Shown here: positions 43,670 through 52,692 of the stretch, piece after piece
How positions within the stretch are numbered: the first letter of the stretch is position 1
Layout of the letters: every line of letters begins with the position of its first letter
NCBI RefSeq assembly: GCF_014202945.1
Contig: NZ_JACHHW010000010.1
Location: 1 to 64,000, forward strand
From: Zhongshania antarctica
GTDB taxonomy: Bacteria > Pseudomonadota > Gammaproteobacteria > Pseudomonadales > Spongiibacteraceae
DNA: 64,000 nt
Direction: 5' to 3'
Notes under the pieces: model-generated
Seen by the model: the letters and a program-made list of their open reading frames with translations, nothing else
Databases searched by the model: none
Told to the model about the DNA's origin: nothing
Position numbers and translations under genes: made by a program

Positions 43670-44971
43670 TTATTTGCGGATGGTTGAAATCTCATCGAAG
43701 GTAACACCCTCTTTCACGGTAATTGCGCGAAATGAACGAGAACCCGGAAAATGCACACGTTTAGCAGTATACGCGCGGCTATCGCCGTCATTACCTTCGT
43801 CGTAACGATTCAGTTCTTGCGCAGTACATAGCGGCAGCGCTGCACAGGGCAAGGTTGAATCACCGCTAGAATCATTATCAGCAAAGCTGCGAACTTTTGT
43901 CGTTGGCTCACCAACCTCACATGCACGACTAATATAGTCCGAACCGACTCGCACATAATCGGAATCACGGAACGTGTATTCATACCCAGCTTCAACTGCT
44001 GAGTCGCAATAGCTAACCGTCATCTTAGTATCAAGAATTTTTCCGCTTAGATCGAAGCGATAATCTGCGAAAGCGATGTGATAGGTCAACATGTTTGAAC
44101 CCTCGCCGGTATATGCAGTTGCATAGCCAGTGCCCGCCGGCTGACTAATAGTCACCCGACTCGCACCTGTACCGTATGACCGATTCAGCTCGCCGTAGCT
44201 GCAAGACGTATCCTCACAGCTCAATGGATTGCCAATACGACTCATAAAGTCAGTTACCAGAAGCGTTTCCGATAACGCTGTTACACCACAAAACTCGTCG
44301 ACTACAGTCTCGTTGATTACCACGGTGTTGTCGCCACCAAACTCGTAGGTAGCGCGCAAAGTCTCATTAGGACAGCGCGTGCTTTCAATTAAAGAATACA
44401 CCGTAGTTCCAGCTAGCTCTTTACCTTTGCCCTCGAATGCGGGGTCCTCAAACGATTGCTTAGTGTGCTGTTCAGCTTCTTCTGCAGACTTTAGCGCAGT
44501 ATTTGAATTCTCTTGAACAAACTGGGTAACAGCTTGGTCGTTTTCAAAAGCAGCAGTATCTTGGGAAAAGTTAAGTACTGCAGTGGTTTCAGGCAGATTG
44601 ATAGTAGAGGTATCACCATCAGTATCAACCGTAAGTAGTAAGCGCACAATATTGATAGCAAGATCAGGATTCCCGTCTTTACCAATCAAATCAAACGGGG
44701 TAATTACAGATGCGCCAGGCACGGCATCAAAATCATTACCAAACAATGTAAAGGTAACTGATTCGCCTTCATTGTATTCGAACTCGCCCAGATTATTTGT
44801 CACACCACTTTTTGATCCGGTTTTGTACGCTAGGCCAGCAACACGTGAATCAATAAAAACACCCTTAAGGCTTTGTGAAGGGCCATCTACTGCCGATGTC
44901 GACTCACCGCCACCGCCACCACAAGCAGCCAGCACTAACGATGTAGCAAGGACTACAAACTTTACATTCAT
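43670..44971 (-). CDS. Putative secreted lipoprotein with a Gly-rich lipobox
   Basis: I chose the ATG at 44971, giving MNVKFVVLATSLVLAAC with a lipobox LAAC followed by GGGGGES; the longer frame to 45079 has no ribosome site and would spoil the signal. The mature protein (about 415 residues) starts with a domain containing GVFIDSRVAGLAYKTGS and GVTNNLGEFEYNEGESVTF, a repeat-like beta motif found in several surface lipoproteins. The C-terminal half holds about ten Cys residues, suggesting disulfides. Function unknown. Confidence 0.75.
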   Translation of the reverse strand: MNVKFVVLATSLVLAACGGGGGESTSAVDGPSQSLKGVFIDSRVAGLAYKTGSKSGVTNNLGEFEYNEGESVTFTLFGNDFDAVPGASVITPFDLIGKDGNPDLAINIVRLLLTVDTDGDTSTINLPETTAVLNFSQDTAAFENDQAVTQFVQENSNTALKSAEEAEQHTKQSFEDPAFEGKGKELAGTTVYSLIESTRCPNETLRATYEFGGDNTVVINETVVDEFCGVTALSETLLVTDFMSRIGNPLSCEDTSCSYGELNRSYGTGASRVTISQPAGTGYATAYTGEGSNMLTYHIAFADYRFDLSGKILDTKMTVSYCDSAVEAGYEYTFRDSDYVRVGSDYISRACEVGEPTTKVRSFADNDSSGDSTLPCAALPLCTAQELNRYDEGNDGDSRAYTAKRVHFPGSRSFRAITVKEGVTFDEISTIRK

Positions 44972-45344
44972 ATTTTTCTTTATCACGCACAATTCTCCAT
45001 ATAAATACCACCAGTGAGCCTCACATGCATCCATGTACGTTTGATTCACACCTTCCAAAGTAAACACACAACTGCACAAAAATTAATCAGCATGCAGTTG
45101 GTGCGAGCGGGGATAGTATCAAAGATACTCACTGGGTCAATTTTTTTATAAGCAGACGCTATAAATATAAGGATTTATGTACTAATTTTAGATTCGACAC
45201 TGGGCACCGAATGCTCGCAACAGCAGATTGGCGTAGCATTACCACCATGCATCTTGGCACTCACACATTGAAACTCAAAAAAGAAGATGACTGAAGACGC
45301 CTCAAGCACAGGCAAGCCTAAATACGTAGTGACACAGATAGTTT
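44972..45344. other. Intergenic region upstream of the lipoprotein gene
   Basis: This stretch holds no recognised gene. A short inverted repeat AGTATC-AAA-GATACT lies at 45115-45129, about 145 bp upstream of the lipoprotein start, and could be an operator, but the evidence is only its symmetry. Confidence 0.4.
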
Positions 45345-45950
45345 TTAACAATCCTTAGCACTAGGCACAGCACTCACATGCAATGCTGATTTAACTCTTG
45401 GCCGCAGCATCTTCCCAGCCGCTTCAGGCGAACCCGTTAACCATTGATCAATATGTTCTGCGTCGATTAATAGCGGGGTTCGCGCGTGAACCCAGTCAAT
45501 ATCCGTTGCCGCAGCAGTCGTAATGATCGTAAAGGTCTCAAGCTTTAATTCTGCTTGTTGCCACGTCTCCCAAAGCCCGCCAAATAAAATCGCATCGCCG
45601 TCTTCTCGCGACAATCGATGACATTGCTTGTCACCCTCAATTACTGGCCACTCAAAATACGCCGAGGCGGGAATAATACACCGCTGAGATTGACGCCAAG
45701 CATCGCGGAATGTCGGTTTCTCCGCGATCGTTTCAGCTCGCGCATTAAATGTCGCGAACTTTAATTTTGGATCATTGGACCAGCGTGGGATAAGAGACCA
45801 CCTGCGCAGTGCGTAACCTCGGGCATCCAGGGTTGCTGCCATATCGGTCGGCCGAATATTGATTCGACTAATATCGTTAGCGGGCCAATCAGCCAAAAGC
45901 GCCGCCCATTGATGCATCGCGATACCGTGCTGTTCAAATGCGCCGCACAT
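45345..45950 (-). CDS. yedK: SOS response-associated peptidase family protein (YedK/HMCES)
   Basis: The 201-residue protein starts MCGAF, leaving Cys2 as the N-terminal residue that cross-links to abasic sites. Other conserved elements are IRPTD, FATFNARAET, RCIIPASAYFEW and the His motif VHARTPLLI. HMCES/YedK shields abasic sites in single-stranded DNA by a reversible thiazolidine link. The LysR gene downstream (46165-47067) is separate. Confidence 0.9.
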   Translation of the reverse strand: MCGAFEQHGIAMHQWAALLADWPANDISRINIRPTDMAATLDARGYALRRWSLIPRWSNDPKLKFATFNARAETIAEKPTFRDAWRQSQRCIIPASAYFEWPVIEGDKQCHRLSREDGDAILFGGLWETWQQAELKLETFTIITTAAATDIDWVHARTPLLIDAEHIDQWLTGSPEAAGKMLRPRVKSALHVSAVPSAKDC

Positions 45951-46164
45951 TCACTCACCTGCGTTTGGATTTAAATTGCGATGATAGTTAACAACCTACC
46001 TAGCCGCCATAGGCGAGAAACTAGGTAGATCGAGATTAAGTTAATTAAACAACCGCTCAACTTCATCACGTCCAATACTGCGCATTCTAACGCGGCCTTC
46101 CCGTCACAAAGACTACTTTAAATATAGCGCAGCGTGCTATTTTCGGCCTCAGAGAAAGTTGACC

Positions 46165-47067
46165 TTAGTTTATGGCCGCGACCCGCGCCAAAACATCCCG
46201 AACCCACTGCTGCGCTGGGTCATGATCCAAGCGTGGATGCCAAGCGGCAATCACGTCTAGCGCGGGCATTTCGGCAGCAATATGAATTTCGCGAAGATCA
46301 CTCGCAATCATCGCCAATAACCGCCGGGGAATCATCGCCACCAAATCACCGCCGGCCAAAAGTCGCGGCAGAATGGCAAAGCTGGGCGAGGTCACTGCGA
46401 TCTTTTGCATTATCGGGGAATCAATCAAACCTCGATATAGCGGCCCTTCGAAAGCAAAGCCCGTTGGCGACACAATAACTTGGTCGTAACGCATAAACTG
46501 CTTGGCCGATACGCTTTTGGATTTAAGCGGATGGTCGCGACCGACCACGCCAACGTAGTCGTCCCGAAAAAGCTGCCGACTGCAAAAATCCGCAGCCAAT
46601 TCCTGGGGAAACGTCAGCACCAAATCCAGTTCACCTCGCCGCATCCGCGCCGTCGCCTCCTCAGCGCTCAGATCGTAAATAGCTATTTTCACTTTAGGTG
46701 ACAGCGCTCGAACTGCCTTTACGAAAGGCGCCAGCAATGCAATTTGCAAGTAGTCGTTAGCAGACACCGAAAAGGTGAACTCGGCTTGATCAGGCCTAAA
46801 CTCCGGCGGTTTGATCAAGGTTTGCGCGTCATTGAGTAAGCGCTTTATCGATGGCCGCAACGCCTCGGCGCGCGCCGTTGGAATAAGCCCGCGCTGGGCA
46901 CGGATAAACAGGGGGTCGTCAAATAACTCCCGCAGTTTTTGCAAGGTATAGCTGACACTGGGCTGGGTAACGTGCAGGCGCTTTGCCGCGAGGGAAACGC
47001 TGCATTCGTCCAGCAGTACATCAAGCACTTTTAGCAGATTGAGGTCGGCCCTCAATATATCAGTCAT
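46165..47067 (-). CDS. LysR-family transcriptional regulator
   Basis: The 300-residue protein has an N-terminal winged helix (LNLLKVLDVLLDECSVSLAA, then VTQPSVSYTLQKLRELFDDPLF) and a substrate-binding domain from about 90. It diverges from the molybdopterin oxidoreductase at 47169 with 101 bp between, and so probably regulates it. The wording FSVSANDYLQIALLAPFV is like NodD/LeuO-type LysR members. Confidence 0.9.
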   Translation of the reverse strand: MTDILRADLNLLKVLDVLLDECSVSLAAKRLHVTQPSVSYTLQKLRELFDDPLFIRAQRGLIPTARAEALRPSIKRLLNDAQTLIKPPEFRPDQAEFTFSVSANDYLQIALLAPFVKAVRALSPKVKIAIYDLSAEEATARMRRGELDLVLTFPQELAADFCSRQLFRDDYVGVVGRDHPLKSKSVSAKQFMRYDQVIVSPTGFAFEGPLYRGLIDSPIMQKIAVTSPSFAILPRLLAGGDLVAMIPRRLLAMIASDLREIHIAAEMPALDVIAAWHPRLDHDPAQQWVRDVLARVAAIN

Positions 47068-47168
47068 ATTTATATCTTTTATAAAAACTCACAATTTGTC
47101 TTATACCAAAAGTCGCCCTATATTTCATCTATATTGCGCGCCCCTGCCAAACACGTCGAGACCACAGC

Positions 47169-49355
47169 ATGACAATCCGAACCGAGCAACCGTCGATTTG
47201 CAGAATGTGCCATGCGGCCTGCCCCATCACAGTTGAGATGGAAGACGGCAAGCCGATAAAGGTCACTGGCAACAAGGCCAGCCCAACATACCACGCCTTC
47301 TGTTGCAGTCGCGGCCAAGCCTCGGTTGAGCATATTAACCACCCAGACCGGCTACTCAGCTCAATGAAACGCCAAGCCGACGGCAGCTTCGCGCCCATCG
47401 GGATTGAGCAGGCAATGGATGAAATCGCTGACAAAATAAAAGCACTTATCGATGCCAATGGCCCAAGGTCATTGGCCGCTTATTTTGGCACTTACTCCGG
47501 CCCCTACCCCGCCGCGCCGCCCATGCTGGGGTCGCTGGTTGCGTCGCTGGGCTCGCCGATGATTTTCGCCAGCGCCACCATAGACCAACCGGGCAAAGAC
47601 ATCGCCAACGCCATGCTAGGGCAATGGAAAGCGGGGCCTCAGGCCTTTGCCGACGCCGATGTATGGCTGATGCTAGGCGGCAACCCACTGGTGTCAATTG
47701 CCGGCGGAATTCCCAGCCAGAACCCCGCTAGGCGCCTAACCGACAAATTAAAAGACGGCATGAAGCTCATTGTTATTGACCCTCGGCGCAGCGAAACGGC
47801 GGCAAGAGCACATATTCACTTGCGCCCAACCCCTGGCGAAGATAGTAGCCTGCTGGCAGCAATGCTCCACGTCATTATTAATGAGTCGCTTTACGACGCC
47901 GCATTTGTCGCCGACAACGTCGCTGGCTTCGCCGCGCTGGCCGCCGCCGTTGAAGTCTTTTCTCCGGCCTTTGCCGCAGCAAGAGCCGACGTACCCGAAC
48001 AGCAAATTATCGACGCCGCACGCTTGTTCGCCACTGCCAAACGCGGCGTAGCCACAGGCTTAACAGGTGCCAATATGTCCGGCCACAGCTCCCTCGTCGA
48101 ATATTTAATGTTATGTATGAATACCCTGTGCGGCCGATTTGTTCGCGCAGGCGAAGCCGTCGCCAACCCCGGCGTATTGCTGCCTAGAGCCACTCCAGTA
48201 GCCGAAGCGGTCGCGCCAGCTGCTTACGCAAACCTTGGAGAGAAGCTGCGGGTGCGCGGTTTGGCCCAAAGCGCCAGCGGCATGCCCACCGCCGCACTGG
48301 CCGACGAAATTCTGCTGGAAGGCGAAGGCCAAGTAAAAGCCCTAATTATTAATGGCGGCAACCCCGTCGCTGCATGGCCAGACCAAGAGAAAACGGTTGC
48401 GGCAATGAAGGCGCTGGAATTGCTCGTCCACGTCGACATTAAAATGTCGGCCACGGCGAAACTAGCCGACTATATTATCGCCCCCAAGGTAAGCTTTGAG
48501 GTGCCAACGATGTCACTAGCAGTTGAGCAGCTCGAAAACTTCTCTTACCACTGGGGTTTGTGCGAGCCCTTCGGCATGTACGCTCCAGCGCTTGTAGAGC
48601 CACCAGCAGGCTCAGATTTAATCGAGGAGTGGGAGTTTTACTACGGCCTCGCCCAACGCCTCGATATCGGCTTGTTCGCCTACTCCTTAGAATCCAAGAC
48701 CGCCACTGCCCGGGAAGGTCGTGACTTTGTCATGTTCGATATGGTCAACAAACCGACCACTGACGAAGTCTTTGAGATACTGAGCAATCGCTCACGTATT
48801 CCACTTACAGAGGTTAAGCAACATCCTAACGGCGCACTCTTTCCAGAAGCGATTATTGCACAAGCCAGAAGCCAAGATTGCGACGCGCGCTTAGACATCG
48901 GTAACACCGACATGATGGCTGAACTGGCCACAGTGCAACACGAAACAACCGGCCTCGCGGGCTATCCGTACAAGCTCGTGTGCCGTCGCATGAAGAATGC
49001 CTACAACTCGTCGCTGCGGGATTTGCCTAAGCTTGTTAAAACCAAACGCCCTTACAATCCTGCATTTATGCACCCCGATGACCTCGACGAGCTAGGTGTC
49101 GGCGAGGGCGAAAATATTGTAATAACGTCTATTCATGGTGAAATTATCGGCATAGCCAATGCAGACAAAACCCTTAAGCGCGGCATATTGTCAATGGCCC
49201 ACGCCTTTGGCGATGTAGAGCAGGACGACCGTAACGGTAGTTTATTTTCCAACGGCAGCAGCACCTCAAGACTGGTCAGCACCAACGACAGTTATGACCG
49301 TTTCTCAGGTATGCCGCGCATGAGTGCACTGCCGATTAAAATATGTAAACACTAG
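47169..49355 (+). CDS. Molybdopterin-dependent oxidoreductase with [4Fe-4S] site
   Basis: The 728-residue protein has the N-terminal iron-sulfur motif C11-x2-C14-x3-C18 and C45/C46. MGD-binding regions follow (DADVWLMLGGNPLVS, LIVIDPRRSETAARAHIHLRP, NGGNPVAAWPDQ) and a C-terminal MopB domain (FMHPDDLDELGVGEGE). It belongs to the DMSO-reductase superfamily close to formate dehydrogenase-like or assimilatory proteins. No twin-arginine signal or membrane subunit is seen, so it is probably cytoplasmic. Its substrate is unknown. Confidence 0.85.
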   Translation: MTIRTEQPSICRMCHAACPITVEMEDGKPIKVTGNKASPTYHAFCCSRGQASVEHINHPDRLLSSMKRQADGSFAPIGIEQAMDEIADKIKALIDANGPRSLAAYFGTYSGPYPAAPPMLGSLVASLGSPMIFASATIDQPGKDIANAMLGQWKAGPQAFADADVWLMLGGNPLVSIAGGIPSQNPARRLTDKLKDGMKLIVIDPRRSETAARAHIHLRPTPGEDSSLLAAMLHVIINESLYDAAFVADNVAGFAALAAAVEVFSPAFAAARADVPEQQIIDAARLFATAKRGVATGLTGANMSGHSSLVEYLMLCMNTLCGRFVRAGEAVANPGVLLPRATPVAEAVAPAAYANLGEKLRVRGLAQSASGMPTAALADEILLEGEGQVKALIINGGNPVAAWPDQEKTVAAMKALELLVHVDIKMSATAKLADYIIAPKVSFEVPTMSLAVEQLENFSYHWGLCEPFGMYAPALVEPPAGSDLIEEWEFYYGLAQRLDIGLFAYSLESKTATAREGRDFVMFDMVNKPTTDEVFEILSNRSRIPLTEVKQHPNGALFPEAIIAQARSQDCDARLDIGNTDMMAELATVQHETTGLAGYPYKLVCRRMKNAYNSSLRDLPKLVKTKRPYNPAFMHPDDLDELGVGEGENIVITSIHGEIIGIANADKTLKRGILSMAHAFGDVEQDDRNGSLFSNGSSTSRLVSTNDSYDRFSGMPRMSALPIKICKH

Positions 49356-49422
49356 TTTTATTAAAAACACAGCTGAGTAAGGACATTGCCAAGCCCATCG
49401 TACGCACAATACATTTTCAATT

Positions 49423-49459
49423 AGCCACTCATTAGTAACACTACTAACGAGCGGCTTTC
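49423..49459 (+). terminator. Probable intrinsic terminator after the molybdopterin oxidoreductase
   Basis: AGCC-x-CTC-x-TTAGTA pairs with TACTAA-x-GAG-x-GGCT across two mismatches and is followed by TTTC. It lies 68 bp after the stop. The stem is imperfect, hence moderate confidence. Confidence 0.5.
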
Positions 49460-49642
49460 TGAAAAGATCGCTCTACGCGCCAGTGCTGCACTCGATAATT
49501 GGGGAACAATGCTGAGATTTCAGCACCGTCCGAACAGTGGAAGCATATTCACGACGATAAAAAATGGTCGGCAACACCGATATAAAGTGAAGTAAGCCGC
49601 CAACTTAGGGTAAGTTGCTAGCTCGCCGCTAGCGCCATGATG

Positions 49643-49999
49643 TTAACGGTTCAGTATTTCATCTTTAACGCTGTTGGCTATCTTAGCGACTTCGCCAATA
49701 TCACTGGCAGCGACACCAAGCTCCTCTAGAGTGAGCGCCAAGTTTTCGACGACGGCATTAAAATGTTCGTCGTTCAATCCCAAATGAAGATGTGCCTTAC
49801 GCATGTCTAGACCTGAGTATTCGCTGGGCCCGCCAAATGCCATTGTTAAGAATTTTTTCTGTTTATTCGCTTGGGCGAACATATCAAGATTGTCGAAATA
49901 GCCCGCTATTCGATCATCCGCAATAACTTTTTCATAAAACACATCTACCGCTTTATCTACTGCAGGCTCACCGCCTATCCGCTCATACAACGTGGTCAC
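49643..49999 (-). CDS. Group I truncated hemoglobin
   Basis: The 118-residue protein starts TTLYERIGGEPAVDKAVDVFY and has the proximal heme His in KAHLHLGL (H70), with the GGPSEYSG segment typical of trHbN. Such proteins bind O2 and NO and often act as NO dioxygenases. It is divergent from an NsrR-type regulator and shares the NsrR operator at 50025-50049, 25 bp upstream of its start, so nitric oxide should induce it. Confidence 0.9.
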   Translation of the reverse strand: MTTLYERIGGEPAVDKAVDVFYEKVIADDRIAGYFDNLDMFAQANKQKKFLTMAFGGPSEYSGLDMRKAHLHLGLNDEHFNAVVENLALTLEELGVAASDIGEVAKIANSVKDEILNR

Positions 50000-50024
50000 T
50001 GAGCCACTCCTCTATTAGAAAAAT

Positions 50025-50049
50025 AAAGATGCATTTTTAATGCATCTTT
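50025..50049. promoter_or_regulatory. NsrR operator
   Basis: A perfect dyad AAAGATGCATT (50025-50035) / AATGCATCTTT (50039-50049) with a TTT centre matches the NsrR binding consensus. It lies between the truncated hemoglobin (minus) and nsrR (plus), so it can repress both until NO destroys the iron-sulfur cluster of NsrR. Confidence 0.88.
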
Positions 50050-50108
50050 TAAAGGTGTAGAATACATGCACATTTAACTCGCGTAAACCCCCTCGGACTC
50101 ACGATTAC

Positions 50109-50543
50109 ATGCAGCTCACCAAGCAAACTGATTTTGCCTTTCGAATTCTGCTCTATCTCGGCCAGCTACCCGAAGGTGAGCTCGCCAATATTAAGGTGAT
50201 ATGCGCTTTCTACGACATCTCTCAAAACCACATCGCCAAAGTCGTTGTGAAATTAACCAAACTTGGCTATCTAAGCTCGGTACGAGGTCATGGCGGCGGT
50301 ATTCGCTTAGCGATCTCACCAAGTGCAATTAATCTAGCAAACGTCATTGCCGATTTTGAAACCACGCTAAAGCCTGTCAATTGCGATAGTCCACCCTGCA
50401 AGATCACCTCCAGTTGCCAACTGAAGGGCCTGCTCTTTGAAGCAACAAATGCCTTTATGGATACCATGCGTCAACGCACTCTCGCGGATCTGCTTCCAGA
50501 CGCAGCGACAAACAATGAGAATCTCGCCGTGGAAATCAAATAA
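50109..50543 (+). CDS. nsrR: NsrR, NO-sensing Rrf2-family repressor
   Basis: A 144-residue Rrf2 protein with winged helix (MQLTKQTDFAFRILLYLG, then ISQNHIAKVVVKL and VRGHGGGIRLA). The three cluster cysteines are C92, C97 and C103, the spacing seen in Escherichia coli NsrR. It binds the dyad 60 bp upstream and loses DNA binding when NO attacks its iron-sulfur cluster. Its stop overlaps the HPP gene start (TAATG). Confidence 0.93.
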   Translation: MQLTKQTDFAFRILLYLGQLPEGELANIKVICAFYDISQNHIAKVVVKLTKLGYLSSVRGHGGGIRLAISPSAINLANVIADFETTLKPVNCDSPPCKITSSCQLKGLLFEATNAFMDTMRQRTLADLLPDAATNNENLAVEIK

Positions 50544-51484
50544 TGGGACTACAGCAATTTATTGGTATTCAAGCGCGCTCGTCAGTAGATGAAAAAATCA
50601 TTGCCAGCGTTGGCGCAATACTCAGCATTTGCGCCGTGTTTTTTGTAAGCGACTGGCTGACAAACGGCACACTGGCGATGACCTTGCTCCCCTCTATGGG
50701 TGCATCTGCGGTTTTATTGCTGGCAGTACCCCACGGTACTCTGTCGCAACCCTGGCCCTTGTTTGGCGGCCACGTATTGTCTGCCGGCGCAGGCGTTGTT
50801 TGCGCGCTCACCATAAATAATATCTATTTTGCCGCAGGTTGCTCGGTAGGACTTGCCATATTAACTATGCACGTTTTTCGGTGCATTCACCCACCAGGTG
50901 GTGCCACGGCGCTCGTTGCTGTTGTTGGTGGTGACGCAATTCATAATTTGGGTTTCAGCTTTTTATTATTCCCCACCTTAATCAATTGCATCATCATTTT
51001 CTCATTCTCAATTATTTTTAATAATTTATTTCATTGGCGCCGCTACCCATCCAGTCTTATGAAATATGACAAATCTATGTACAGTCCAGAAACCTCAAAC
51101 ATTCATGTTCGTCATATCCAGCTCGCCATGGAATCATTAGACGAAGTCATTGATATTGCGCCAGAACAAATAAAATACATTATCGACAAAGCCGATGAAT
51201 TAATGCTCAGTGAATCCCAAGCGAATTTCAATATTGTTATCGGCGGGCTTTACACCAACGGCGCAGCGGGGCAAGCGTGGTCGGTACGGAGGGTTATCGA
51301 CATTTCCAACCACAGCAGCCCTGCTAAAAAAATGATTATGTACAAAACCGTCGACGGCGCAGGCAAGGGGAAAAATGGCAGTGGTCTATTATATGAATTT
51401 AAAGATTGGGCCAAAGAAGTAATGAAGCCTGTCAAAAAAGCTCCTGCGCCCCAAGACAAAAACCTCAGCGGCCCACCTCGTTAG
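50543..51484 (+). CDS. HPP-family membrane protein (candidate nitrite transporter)
   Basis: The 313-residue protein has the family motif HPPGGATALVAVVGG and four to five hydrophobic segments in the first 180 residues; a cytoplasmic tail of about 130 residues follows, without CBS domains that I can see. Plant and cyanobacterial HPP proteins transport nitrite. Overlap with nsrR and shared NsrR control suggest it handles nitrite or a related product of NO metabolism. Confidence 0.85.
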   Translation: MGLQQFIGIQARSSVDEKIIASVGAILSICAVFFVSDWLTNGTLAMTLLPSMGASAVLLLAVPHGTLSQPWPLFGGHVLSAGAGVVCALTINNIYFAAGCSVGLAILTMHVFRCIHPPGGATALVAVVGGDAIHNLGFSFLLFPTLINCIIIFSFSIIFNNLFHWRRYPSSLMKYDKSMYSPETSNIHVRHIQLAMESLDEVIDIAPEQIKYIIDKADELMLSESQANFNIVIGGLYTNGAAGQAWSVRRVIDISNHSSPAKKMIMYKTVDGAGKGKNGSGLLYEFKDWAKEVMKPVKKAPAPQDKNLSGPPR

Positions 51485-51521
51485 CAGTGGACCACTGACT
51501 GCATTACTTTTAATTTACACA

Positions 51522-52343
51522 CTATCTAGCAAGTTGCTTTCTGGTAAATTGAATACCCTGCTGCTCCGCTCCGCCAGCCAAAACATAGGTAGCGAAGTGA
51601 CCAAGAAATTTGACAGTATGGCTCTCTACAGTCACCTCTTTCGCGGCAAGCGCAGCAGCCATCAAATTCATTTGCTCTATCTCTACCAACTTATCCCACT
51701 CGCCATGGTATAAAAATACCGGTGGTGAGTTGCTAACGACATGATTCACCGGCGATGCATTTTGCCACGCCGCTTTAGCGTCGCTCATGGGTTTGCCAAT
51801 GAGCTTAAATACCAACGGCGAATTTGGCCACTTGGTCAGATCAGCCGGGGTTCCACCAGCAACGATACTACTCAAATAAGGCGGTTGCTGCCTGTCGAGG
51901 CCCGCCATCAAAATAAGATGTGCACCCGCCGAATAGCCCCAACCAGAAATTTGCTGTGGGTTTATTTGGTATTTCCCAGCATTGGCATAGAGCCACTCCA
52001 GCGCCGCAGAAACATCATTGACTTGGGCGGGATGACGATCATCCGGCGCCAAGCGATAGGTGATGTTAAACACCACAAAACCCGCGTTTGCCAGCTTCTT
52101 ACTCACTCCCTCCATATCGCCACTACGGTTAGTCCAGCCGCCACCATGCACCACAACAACGGCGGGTTTTAAACCTGGCGAGCTAGGGATATAAAGGTCG
52201 CCGCCTAGCTGCTGCGTGTCTATCGTTTTGTATATTACATTCTGCTGGTAGGCATACTCACTACCGCCCTTAAATTTGCTACCCGCACATGCGGCAACAA
52301 AGAGTGTCGCAATGCTAAAGATAAACAATTTCATAAATAACAC
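51522..52343 (-). CDS. Alpha/beta hydrolase lipoprotein (carboxylesterase-like)
   Basis: An N-terminal lipoprotein signal (FIFSIATLFVAAC) is followed by an alpha/beta hydrolase fold of the BD-FAE/acetyl-esterase type: VVVVHGGGWTNRSGD (oxyanion hole HGGG), GWGYSAGAHLILMAG (nucleophile GYSAG), a late Asp in HGEWDKLVE and His in FLGHFATY. It should hydrolyse short esters at the outer or inner membrane face. It stands alone. Confidence 0.85.
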   Translation of the reverse strand: MLFMKLFIFSIATLFVAACAGSKFKGGSEYAYQQNVIYKTIDTQQLGGDLYIPSSPGLKPAVVVVHGGGWTNRSGDMEGVSKKLANAGFVVFNITYRLAPDDRHPAQVNDVSAALEWLYANAGKYQINPQQISGWGYSAGAHLILMAGLDRQQPPYLSSIVAGGTPADLTKWPNSPLVFKLIGKPMSDAKAAWQNASPVNHVVSNSPPVFLYHGEWDKLVEIEQMNLMAAALAAKEVTVESHTVKFLGHFATYVLAGGAEQQGIQFTRKQLAR

Positions 52344-52692
52344 TCGCCGTTAATGTTTCGCTCGCCCTGCTACGCCCCCAAATCAGGTAGCGTAAATTCT
52401 CTCGGACATTGTACGCGTTAAGCGTCATTGTGGATGTTTTCAGCTGCCGCGCCAACGAATAATTCCGATGCAGAGTCACTATAAACATACTAGTTTGCGA
52501 CAAAGCGTATTAGTGATCTTAAAGCCAATAAGCCCAGCGACCTACATGAGCTTTTGATCATTACTAGAAATTGGCACTACGACGCCTGGAATTAGGTGAG
52601 CTACATTCAACGCCAAGAATCTGTACTAAACCGCAAAGCACTGCCTATACTCAGCTCATAAAACCCAGAAGCCAAACCTAACGGAGACGCCG
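52344..52692. other. Intergenic region without recognised content
   Basis: 349 bp between the divergent hydrolase and gss genes. I see no gene or defendable regulatory site beyond the GGAG ribosome site ahead of gss. Confidence 0.5.
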
